Shown here: piece after piece, positions 1 through 6,260 of the stretch
Layout of the letters: the number at the start of each line of letters is the position of its first letter
How positions within the stretch are numbered: position 1 is the stretch's first letter
Source: Acidobacteriota bacterium
Lineage (GTDB): Bacteria > Acidobacteriota > Terriglobia > Bryobacterales > Bryobacteraceae
Direction: 5' to 3'
DNA length: 36,191 nucleotides
Assembly (NCBI GenBank): GCA_026394075.1
Contig: JAPKYX010000160.1
Coordinates: forward strand, 1 to 36,191
Position numbers and translations under genes: made by a program
The notes under the pieces: generated by a model
Told to the model about the DNA's origin: nothing
Databases searched by the model: none
The model's input: only the letters and a program-made list of their open reading frames with translations

Positions 1-594
1 CCGGAAGCCGCCCGCAATCAGACCAAGGCCTATGTCGAGAAGACCTACACGGCCTTCCACGGCAGCAAAGATGGTCTCGATGACATCATGGCCAAGGCCA
101 AGGCTGATCCGTTCCCGCCCGCCGGTTTCGAAATTGAGAGCGCCTTGGCGCTGCAGATGAAGAACCGCGAGAAGCTGAAGGCGGAAAACCCGATGCTCGG
201 TCGCTGGTTGGAATTGAAGGACACCTTGAAGGGTGCCGAAGGCGACACCTACTTTGGCCAGCTGAAGGACACCAACGCCGGTGGCGCATTGAAGGGCAAG
301 CTGATCTCAGCCACGCCCGAAACCAAGCCCAAGGAGTTGACGCTCTCCATCGCCGATGGCATCTCGCCTGACGTGACGCTGAAGCTGGACGAAGCCCTGC
401 CCGGCAAGGCTGACCCCGGCACGGAGATCGAGTTTGAAGGCACCGTCCTGGCCTACGCCAAGGACCCCTTCAACGTCACCTTCGATGTGGACGTCGCCAA
501 AGTGACCGGTTGGCCCGTCCAGGCCAAGCCCGCCGCGAAGAAGGCGGCTGCTCCGGCGGCTAAGAAGGCTGCGCCGGCCGCAAAGAAGAAGTAG
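1..594 (+). CDS. Hypothetical protein with Lys/Ala-rich tail (5' end outside window)
   Basis: The reading frame is open from base 1, so the gene begins upstream and the first in-window ATG (base 88) is probably internal. About 197 residues are visible. A helical, charged stretch is followed by a beta-rich segment (roughly codons 95-175) that alternates like a small OB-fold or similar beta-barrel; this is only an impression. The last ~20 residues are repeated Ala-Ala-Lys-Lys/Pro units, like the basic tails of histone H1-like or nucleoid and ribosome-binding proteins. A basic tail suggests nucleic-acid or anionic-surface contact, but no family is recognised. It ends with TAG at 592-594. The end of an opposing small ORF overlaps its last 35 bases. 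Confidence 0.85.
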   Translation, partial: PEAARNQTKAYVEKTYTAFHGSKDGLDDIMAKAKADPFPPAGFEIESALALQMKNREKLKAENPMLGRWLELKDTLKGAEGDTYFGQLKDTNAGGALKGKLISATPETKPKELTLSIADGISPDVTLKLDEALPGKADPGTEIEFEGTVLAYAKDPFNVTFDVDVAKVTGWPVQAKPAAKKAAAPAAKKAAPAAKKK

Positions 595-844
595 CCGTTC
601 GTCGTACTCCCTCGGGGGCGGTTCGTGACAGCACCAAGCTGTAAACGAACCGCTCCCAAAGTCCTACCTCCCCGTCCTCGACTGTCCCCGCCCGGTCCGC
701 CGCTTCAAAGAAATAGATAAATTGCGTTGCTGGCTTCGGCAACACGGACGCGAAACAGCGGTTCCGCACGCTGGGCAGGATAAGTGCCGCCGCCAGCAGC
801 GTGGCGACCGCGACTCTTCGTCCGATCCTGTTGTTCTTGGTCAC
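560..844 (-). CDS. Possible small secreted protein (doubtful ORF)
   Basis: 94 codons from a GTG start. The N-terminus has a basic n-region (KNNRIGRR) followed by a hydrophobic stretch (VAVATLLAAALILP), as in a signal peptide. The middle has an aromatic segment (FIYFFEAADRAG) and a WERFVYSLVL segment that looks protein-like. Against it: the Shine-Dalgarno-like AAAGGA sits almost on the GTG, the 3' part runs through a perfect hairpin (614-657), and its last 35 bases overlap the opposing upstream gene. It may be real with an extended C-terminus, or it may be chance. If it is not real, 595-1001 is about 400 bp without a gene. Confidence 0.4.
   Translation of the reverse strand: MTKNNRIGRRVAVATLLAAALILPSVRNRCFASVLPKPATQFIYFFEAADRAGTVEDGEVGLWERFVYSLVLSRTAPEGVRRTATSSLRPAQPS
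614..657. other. Long hairpin downstream of the first gene
   Basis: Arms 614-626 and 645-657 are 13 bp each and pair completely if one G-U wobble is allowed. A second 5-bp stem (ACAGC 628-632 with GCTGT 638-642) is nested inside. No T-run follows on the plus strand, so it is not a textbook intrinsic terminator. It could act in 3'-end formation for the gene ending at 594. It lies within the doubtful ORF at 560-844. Confidence 0.6.
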
Positions 845-925
845 GTCCTTTTTGACGCCAGGACACCCGCTTGGTTAGCCAGCTAAAGATTGCGAATTGT
901 TAAGCCGTTGGGGCACCCGGACCGC

Positions 926-953
926 TTGCTGACGCGCCTGGTTTGAGTAGAAT
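926..953 (+). promoter_or_regulatory. Sigma70-like promoter candidate (TTGCTG-N16-TAGAAT)
   Basis: TTGCTG at 926-931 and TAGAAT at 948-953 are separated by 16 bp. The predicted transcript would start near 960 and run through the repeat remnant and then antisense to the 3' end of the uridine kinase gene. No plus-strand gene follows. TAGAAT recurs before other genes here (24249, 29629), which suggests it is a local -10 form. Only the sequence match supports this. Confidence 0.3.
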
Positions 954-960
954 CAGCGCG

Positions 961-995
961 TTACCGAGCCGCGACCGCGAGGGAGCGGTTTTGCG
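961..995. repeat. Dispersed acidobacterial repeat remnant (SRDREGA/RGRGSV type)
   Basis: The stretch containing GAGCCGCGACCGCGAGGGAG matches, from memory, a short GC-rich element scattered between genes in many Acidobacteriota. It gives spurious peptides with SRDREGA in one direction and RGRGSV in the other, and both frames are present here. It lies just after the stop of the uridine kinase gene. The family assignment is recollection, not a search. Confidence 0.55.
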
Positions 996-1001
996 AATCG
1001 G

Positions 1002-1679
1002 CTACGGCTCACGCCGCGGCGGGTGGTGGGCCGGGAAATGGAGCCCCAATGCCCGCAGCACCTGCTCTTCCGTGGGCAGCCCGGAAACCACCACTTGCGC
1101 CCAATCGCGCGTCGGCCAAACGTAAAGCGCGGCCATCTCACGCACCTGCTGGTACCGCCGCCGCTCCTGGTCTTCGTTCCGATGCCGGTAATGCGTGTCG
1201 CGGTCCAGGCGGCGCGCGTAGCAGATGCTATCGGGCGTATCGACGTAGACGGTCAGCGAATAGAGCGGCTGCAACTCCGGGTACCACAGCGTCCACAAGC
1301 CCTCCACCACCACGTAGTCGCCGGGGGTGACGGTGCGCGTCTCGGGGCTCCGGTCGTGCGTGCCGTAGTCGTAGACGGGCCGCTCAATGGTCTCACCGGC
1401 CGCGAGCAGGCGCAGTTGTGACACCATCAGCTCCGGGCGCTCGATGGGTTCACCGGAGGCAAGTGCACGCAGTTGTGACACCATCAGCTCTCGCTCCAGG
1501 ATGTCCGGGTGGTCGTAGTTCACCTTGTCCCGGTCGTCGTAGTTGATGCTGGAGGCCGCCGGATAGTAGGCGTCCAGCGGCACAATGGGCGCGTTCAGCC
1601 GCTCCGCCAGCCGCTCCGCCAGATATGTCTTGCCGGAGCCGGAAGCACCAGCGACCGCGATCATCTTGGGGGTTGCCAA
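1002..1679 (-). CDS. udk: Uridine kinase family protein with internal duplication
   Basis: 225 residues. The Walker A motif GASGSGKT is at residues 11-18. Also visible are the DxYY segment after the second strand, the YDHPD motif typical of uridine kinases, the VYDYGTH substrate-lid motif, and VVVEGLW. Uridine/cytidine kinases phosphorylate uridine or cytidine to UMP or CMP in pyrimidine salvage; a related phosphoribulokinase-like kinase is the alternative. The start is TTG at 1679, with AGGCAGGGG just upstream; an ATG five codons in lacks a site. Odd: the ELMVSQLR..GE.IERP segment before the lid occurs twice in tandem (57 bp, near 1381-1490), so the protein carries 19 extra residues. It is the last gene of a tight three-gene set: 10 bases separate it from the 90-aa gene. 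Confidence 0.88.
   Translation of the reverse strand: MATPKMIAVAGASGSGKTYLAERLAERLNAPIVPLDAYYPAASSINYDDRDKVNYDHPDILERELMVSQLRALASGEPIERPELMVSQLRLLAAGETIERPVYDYGTHDRSPETRTVTPGDYVVVEGLWTLWYPELQPLYSLTVYVDTPDSICYARRLDRDTHYRHRNEDQERRRYQQVREMAALYVWPTRDWAQVVVSGLPTEEQVLRALGLHFPAHHPPRREP
1381..1490. repeat. 57-bp in-frame tandem duplication inside the uridine kinase gene
   Basis: Bases 1411-1433 and 1468-1490 are identical over 23 bp at an offset of exactly 57 bp. The flanking parts of each unit (1381-1410 versus 1438-1467) are similar but diverged. The units encode ELMVSQLRALASGEPIERP and ELMVSQLRLLAAGETIERP. The divergence suggests the duplication is not very recent. Confidence 0.9.
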
Positions 1680-1689
1680 GTGCCCCTGC

Positions 1690-1962
1690 CTAACTAGCCG
1701 CCACCGCGGGAGGCGGCGGGGTCTTCATCTGTTCCAGAAACTCGCGGGCCGCCGCGATCTGCTCGGGCGTCGCCGGTTCCTCAAACCCGCGGGCCACCCA
1801 CGCCGCCTCCGATCCGCGCCAGACTAGCGTCGCGAGGCCGGACGAAGTCAACCGCATGGGTGAGCCGACGGTGCCCGATTCATTGATCAGGCACATCATC
1901 TCGCCGGACACAAAGGCCCGGAACTTCTCTTTAGGGGAAGGTACTTCAGTAACCGGTTCCAT
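1690..1962 (-). CDS. Hypothetical 90-aa protein
   Basis: A small acidic, soluble-looking protein with no signal peptide or membrane segment. The first ~60 residues look like a compact beta-rich domain (LINESGTVGSPMRL, TLVWRGSEAAWVARGF) and end in a helix (TPEQIAAAREFLEQM) and a Pro/Ala tail. Its ATG (1962-1960) abuts the TAG stop of the upstream DUF151 gene (1965-1963) with no gap, so the two are probably translationally coupled. The uridine kinase gene follows 10 bases after its stop. No family is recognised. Confidence 0.72.
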   Translation of the reverse strand: MEPVTEVPSPKEKFRAFVSGEMMCLINESGTVGSPMRLTSSGLATLVWRGSEAAWVARGFEEPATPEQIAAAREFLEQMKTPPPPAVAAS

Positions 1963-2448
1963 CTACATTTTGTAGCGGCCGAAGTCTTCGTCGTTCAGGC
2001 CTTCCAGCCACCGCTTCATTTCGTCACTGTTGATGCGGTCGCCACCTTGCGTAGTCAACTTGGAATTCTTCAGCACGGCATCTTCGACATAGATCGGGCA
2101 GTCCGTCCGCAGCGCCAGGGCGAGGGCGTCGGAAGGCCGCGAATCCACGCTGATGATCTCGCCATCTTTTTCCAGCCAGATCAGCGCATAGAAGGTCTCG
2201 TCCTTCAGTTCGCTCACCACCACCTTCTGCACCCGGGCTTCCAGGCCCGACAGCAGCGTCTTGATCAGGTCATGCGTCATCGGCCGGGCGGTGGAGACTT
2301 TTTCGATTTCCAGCGCAATCGCGTTGGCTTCAAACGGCCCCACCCAAATCGGCAAAATCGTATCGCCACTCACGTCACGCAGGATCACGATCGGCATTTG
2401 CGTCACGGGGTCCATCATGAGCGTCCGGATCTTCATTTCCACTTCCAT
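1963..2448 (-). CDS. Bifunctional nuclease family protein (DUF151/BFN)
   Basis: 161 residues covering a complete DUF151 domain: an N-terminal MKIRTLMMDP..MPIVILRD segment, then LPIWVGPFEANAIALEIE, and the hallmark SVDSRPSDALALALR. Plant and some bacterial members have been described as combined DNase/RNase, but many bacterial members are uncharacterised, so activity is family knowledge only. No signal peptide, so cytoplasmic. The start is ATG 2448, with AGGAG nine bases upstream. It is the first gene of a tight set with the 90-aa protein and uridine kinase, which hints at a nucleic-acid turnover or salvage role, by inference. Confidence 0.9.
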   Translation of the reverse strand: MEVEMKIRTLMMDPVTQMPIVILRDVSGDTILPIWVGPFEANAIALEIEKVSTARPMTHDLIKTLLSGLEARVQKVVVSELKDETFYALIWLEKDGEIISVDSRPSDALALALRTDCPIYVEDAVLKNSKLTTQGGDRINSDEMKRWLEGLNDEDFGRYKM

Positions 2449-2507
2449 TTGGTCGGGCTCCTAGTTCCATTAGAACATCCCGCCAGCATTGGGCCGTAAC
2501 CCAAACC

Positions 2508-4448
2508 CTACCGGCCGCCGTACCAGCCGCGATCCCAGGGAAAGGCGAAAGTGGGCTTGCCCGCATAGCGGGTCATCTTGAACTCCAGCCGCGAGCCGGC
2601 CCCGGGGTCCAGGCGAACCGTCATCGTGGGGCCGCTAAAGGTGGTGGTCACGCCATTCACCGTCACGCCGTCAAACCGGTGTTCACCATAGCCACCGGCT
2701 TGCACCACCACCTCGCGCGCTTCAATCGGGTTGGTATTTACCAGCGTCACCGTCGCCGAATCGGCACCCAACTTCTCGACCAGCGCGCCGACATCTTCCG
2801 GCAACCCGGCCCGGCGCTTTACCGGGTCAAAGTAACGGAACCGGCTGTGGAGCACCCAAATGCGGCCGCGCGAGAAATAGCCGCCCATCGTCAGGTTCGT
2901 CAGGCCATTCGTCGTAGCGGGGTTGAAATCGAGCAGATAGTCCGCCAAGCGCGAATCAGCCGACGTCTCATCGGTCCGCAGCATCTCCATCTTGTCGCGA
3001 ACACGAGCAATGTCCGCCTGCAGCGCCTTCTCCGGGAAGTCCGGCAGCTTGCCTTCCAGATAGCCCAGCCACGGCGCGGTGCGGTCCGGCTCACTGTAGC
3101 CATCGCGGTTTGAGGCCGGGATCTCAAACTTGGTGGCAATAGGAACGCGTTCCAGATCCTTGCGGTCCATCGACCAGAAGTAGATCTCGGCTAGCCGGTC
3201 CTGGTGCAGCTTGTCGGTGTAGTTGTACCAGCTGGGTGGGCCGTTGAACTTATAGCCGCGCGGGTCGCCGTACATTTGCGGCAGCAGCGTCTTGCCGTTC
3301 TCCACCTTCTTTTGTGCATAGACCAGGTCCATCTGCTTGCGCAACACGCCCACAAACGACTGATCGCCGCTCATCACCAGCGCGTTGCTGAACCCGGGCC
3401 AATTGCCGTCCGTGAAGTAGTTGCGGTGGGCGATCTTTTCCAGTTCGCCATCAAAGATGGTGAAGTTCCAGCCGTAGGTGCCTTTCCACCACTGGCCGTT
3501 GTGCTCCCCACCCAGCTTGCCGTCCAGGCCGACGTTGCTGGGGATCATGCCGCCCGTCTCGGCGGCCCGCTGCTTCCAGGCCGACATGTAGTCGACCACC
3601 CATTTGCGGTACTTTTCATCGCCCGTCAGCATGTAGGCGTTCATGCCCAGGATGGTGGCGGCGGGGTTCAGGAAGTTGTCACCCGCGCTGTCGAGATACT
3701 CGTCGCAGTGAGCCAGCATCTTCTTGTAATGCGACTCGAGATCCAGCATCTTGCCGCGTCCGGCGGGGTTGTGGAGCAGATGGAACGTGCCCGGCACGGG
3801 GTCGCCCACCCAGTCGTACGTGGTCGCCTTGCGCAGCATCGGCCCCTTGCTCCCGGTCCAGATGCTCTTCAGGATCTTCAGCTTCGGGTCATAGTTGGGC
3901 GCTTCCGGGTCTTCGCCCATGTACATCGCGGCGAAGCGCTTCATCCGTTCTTTGTAAAGCTCGTTATTGGGGTCAGACAAGCCCATCAGCAGGAAGGCGC
4001 GCATGCCTTCGCCCGTGTGGAACCAATCGGACTGGGTGATGAACTCCTTGGAATAGGAGCCATTCTTGGCCAGCTCCGTCAGCTTCGTCCGAATCTCGTT
4101 GTACTGCTTCCAGTGGCCCTCCTGCGCCTTCTGGTAGAGCTTCAGCACGTTGTCCGAAGCGCCAAGGGAATGAAGCAGTGTCCAGTTCCAAAGCGTCTCA
4201 ATCGCATCATCCGGCCCATCCAGCGTCCCCCACCGCGGCGTGTGCAGCAGGTAGCCCTTCTCGTCGACATACTTGGCCGCAAACCGCTCCACCGCCTGCG
4301 AGTTGTAGCGCAACAGGTCCCGCTCCAGCAGCGCCCAGGCGGGCGGCACCATGGGCTTGGTGATGTGAATGGTGACGTCCTGGCGGACGGTTTGCGCTGG
4401 CAGAAGGGCCGCGCACAGCAGAGCAGCAACAAGAGATCGCGGAGACAT
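2508..4448 (-). CDS. Secreted 646-aa protein of unknown function, helical toroid-like
   Basis: A signal peptide is clear: MSPRSLVAALLCAALLPAQ. The following ~450 residues are rich in amphipathic helices with aromatic and acidic clusters (TLWNWTLLHS, GQWWKGTYGWNF, GPPSWYNYTDK), the texture of an (alpha/alpha)-barrel polysaccharide-active protein. The last ~120 residues are beta-rich (VTLVNTNPIEAREVVVQ, MTVRLDPGAGSRLEFKM), like an accessory beta-sandwich. I do not recognise a named family and see no definite catalytic pair, so a glycan-related role is only an inference. It follows the 108-aa gene by 36 bases, and the DUF151 gene starts 59 bases after its stop. Confidence 0.85.
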   Translation of the reverse strand: MSPRSLVAALLCAALLPAQTVRQDVTIHITKPMVPPAWALLERDLLRYNSQAVERFAAKYVDEKGYLLHTPRWGTLDGPDDAIETLWNWTLLHSLGASDNVLKLYQKAQEGHWKQYNEIRTKLTELAKNGSYSKEFITQSDWFHTGEGMRAFLLMGLSDPNNELYKERMKRFAAMYMGEDPEAPNYDPKLKILKSIWTGSKGPMLRKATTYDWVGDPVPGTFHLLHNPAGRGKMLDLESHYKKMLAHCDEYLDSAGDNFLNPAATILGMNAYMLTGDEKYRKWVVDYMSAWKQRAAETGGMIPSNVGLDGKLGGEHNGQWWKGTYGWNFTIFDGELEKIAHRNYFTDGNWPGFSNALVMSGDQSFVGVLRKQMDLVYAQKKVENGKTLLPQMYGDPRGYKFNGPPSWYNYTDKLHQDRLAEIYFWSMDRKDLERVPIATKFEIPASNRDGYSEPDRTAPWLGYLEGKLPDFPEKALQADIARVRDKMEMLRTDETSADSRLADYLLDFNPATTNGLTNLTMGGYFSRGRIWVLHSRFRYFDPVKRRAGLPEDVGALVEKLGADSATVTLVNTNPIEAREVVVQAGGYGEHRFDGVTVNGVTTTFSGPTMTVRLDPGAGSRLEFKMTRYAGKPTFAFPWDRGWYGGR

Positions 4449-4484
4449 GGCGAAGCTTACGATATCAAGTTGCAGGCAGGAAGA

Positions 4485-4811
4485 CTATTTAAAGACAATA
4501 CGGTCGGGCTGACGGCCGCGTGAAGCAACGCCTTCCTCAATCAAGATCGGTCCAACGTAAGAGGCGAGAGCGGTCTTCGAAACGAATTGCTTGAGCCAAG
4601 CACCCAAGCTACCATCCGGTGGAATCGTACGGCTAGTCCCGATGCTAACTTCGCGGCCCGAAAATTCCTTGAGCATCTTGGCGTATGCATGTGCGCTCAC
4701 GGTTAACTTGTAGCGGTAGGATCCTCCGTATTTCACGTCAGTCCCCTGGTCGACGGAACCCGAGCACCTGAACGTGCTCCCACCTGCCCATGTCGGCAAT
4801 GTCTTGTCCAT
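4485..4811 (-). CDS. Hypothetical 108-aa protein
   Basis: A small soluble protein without a signal peptide. It reads as a compact alpha/beta domain: SYRYKLTVSAHAYAKMLKEF, then a GREVSIGTSRT strand-turn, then LGAWLKQFVSKTALASYVGPIL, and a basic end. No family is recognised. It starts at ATG 4811, 30 bases after the stop of the DUF1501 gene, with no evident ribosome-binding site. Its DNA seems to use more A/T-ending codons than its neighbours, which could mean later arrival, but this is a visual impression. Confidence 0.7.
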   Translation of the reverse strand: MDKTLPTWAGGSTFRCSGSVDQGTDVKYGGSYRYKLTVSAHAYAKMLKEFSGREVSIGTSRTIPPDGSLGAWLKQFVSKTALASYVGPILIEEGVASRGRQPDRIVFK

Positions 4812-4841
4812 CGCGCCACGTTAGCACACGCCGCCCAGCAA

Positions 4842-6260
4842 CTACGCCAGAATCTCCCGCAACACCGTCCCATGCACGTCCGTCAGCCGGAAGTCGCGGC
4901 CGCTGTAGCGGTGGGTCAGCTTGGCGTGGTCCAGGCCCAACTGATGCAGTAGCGTCGCATTGACGTCGTGCGGGTGGACCGGCTTATCCTGCGCGCGATA
5001 GCCGAAATCGTCGGTCGCGCCGTACACGGTGCCGCCCTTGATGCCACCACCGGCCACCGCAATCGAATAGCCGTAGGAGTTGTGATCCCGCCCATAATGC
5101 AGCCGCGTGCTGGAGCCGTTCTCCACCGCAGGAGTGCGGCCAAACTCCGTCCCCAGCACCACCAGCGTGTCGCGCAGCATGTCGCGCTCTTTCAGATCTT
5201 CGATCAGTGAGGCCACAGCGGGGTCAGTGCGGCCGCACAGACGCTTCAGCACCAGGATGTCTTCATGGTTATCCCAGGGTTGCGAGTTGCCGTAGTAGAC
5301 CTGCACCATGCGCACGCCCCGCTCCACCAACCGGCGGGCGAGCAGGCAGCTGCGGCCGATTTCGCTATCGCCGTAACGGGCCAGCGTCTCGGGCTTCTCT
5401 TTGCGGATGTCGAACGCCTCCGGAGCCTCGGTCTGCATCCGGAAGGCCGTCTCCATCGCCTCAATCGAGGCTTCCAGCTGCGAATCACCGGGGCGCGCGG
5501 CGGCATGGTCCTGATTCAGTTGCTTCAGCAGATCCAGCTGTCGGCGTTGGGCAGAAAGCGGTGCTTGCGCGCGAATGTTCTGGATCAGCTTGTAGGGGTC
5601 AGTCTCGGTGTTTTTGAGAAACGTCCCCTGGAACACCGCGGGCAGGAAAGCTGAAGACCACAACGGCGAACCCACCACCGGCATGCCCGGGCACAACACC
5701 ACAAAGCCCGGCAGATCCCGGCTTTCTGAGCCCAGGCCGTACATCAGCCAACTGCCCAGGCTGGGCCGGCCCGGTTGGATGGTGCCGGTGTTGAACATGA
5801 ACAGCGAGGGCTCATGATTGGGCACCTCAGTCCACATGGAGCGGATGACGCAGAAATCATCAATCAGGCCGCCCACGCGGGGAAACAGTTCGGAGACCTC
5901 AACGCCGCTCTGGCCGCGTGGGGAGAACTTGAAAGGCGAGGCGAAAAGATTGCCGGTGGACCGCTCCGTCTTGGGCGCGCCACCGGGCATGGGCTGGCCG
6001 TTGTAGCGGGTCAGCTGGGGCTTGGGGTCAAACGTGTCGACGTGCGACATGCCGCCGTTCATCACCAGGTAGATGATGCGCTTGGCCTTGGGCGCAAAGT
6101 GCGGCGTCTTCGGCGCAAACGGGTTGGTCTCCGCCTCCAGCATGCCGGCCAGCGCGCTTAAGCCGAAGCCTCCGGCCAGGCGCGACAACGCCTCACGCCG
6201 CGTCCAGCGCGGATGGACTTGGGCCGGAATGGCGTGGTTAGTCGACATAGGCAAATTCAT
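4842..6260 (-). CDS. Tat-exported DUF1501 (sulfatase-like) protein
   Basis: 472 residues of the DUF1501 family, which has an alkaline-phosphatase/sulfatase-like fold. A twin-arginine signal is present near the N-terminus (TRREALSRLAGGFGLSALAG). Family features seen are IIYLVMNGGMSHVDTFDPKP, the RYGDSEIGRSCLLARRLVE helix, VQVYYGN..PWDNHEDI, LVVLGTEFGRTP, and GRDHNSYGYSIAVAGGGIKGG with its metal-type Asp/His residues. The enzymatic activity of the family is not established. These proteins are routinely encoded next to DUF1549/DUF1553 cytochromes in Planctomycetes and Acidobacteria. The ATG at 6260 overlaps the upstream gene's stop by 23 bp; the ATG at 6248 is an alternative. Either way the two are translationally coupled. 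Confidence 0.93.
   Translation of the reverse strand: MNLPMSTNHAIPAQVHPRWTRREALSRLAGGFGLSALAGMLEAETNPFAPKTPHFAPKAKRIIYLVMNGGMSHVDTFDPKPQLTRYNGQPMPGGAPKTERSTGNLFASPFKFSPRGQSGVEVSELFPRVGGLIDDFCVIRSMWTEVPNHEPSLFMFNTGTIQPGRPSLGSWLMYGLGSESRDLPGFVVLCPGMPVVGSPLWSSAFLPAVFQGTFLKNTETDPYKLIQNIRAQAPLSAQRRQLDLLKQLNQDHAAARPGDSQLEASIEAMETAFRMQTEAPEAFDIRKEKPETLARYGDSEIGRSCLLARRLVERGVRMVQVYYGNSQPWDNHEDILVLKRLCGRTDPAVASLIEDLKERDMLRDTLVVLGTEFGRTPAVENGSSTRLHYGRDHNSYGYSIAVAGGGIKGGTVYGATDDFGYRAQDKPVHPHDVNATLLHQLGLDHAKLTHRYSGRDFRLTDVHGTVLREILA

Noticed and set aside
3204..4523. 439-codon plus-strand open frame opposite the 646-aa secreted protein
   Set aside because: Shadow frame rich in His/Arg/Val/Gln. The minus-strand gene has a clear signal peptide and natural composition.
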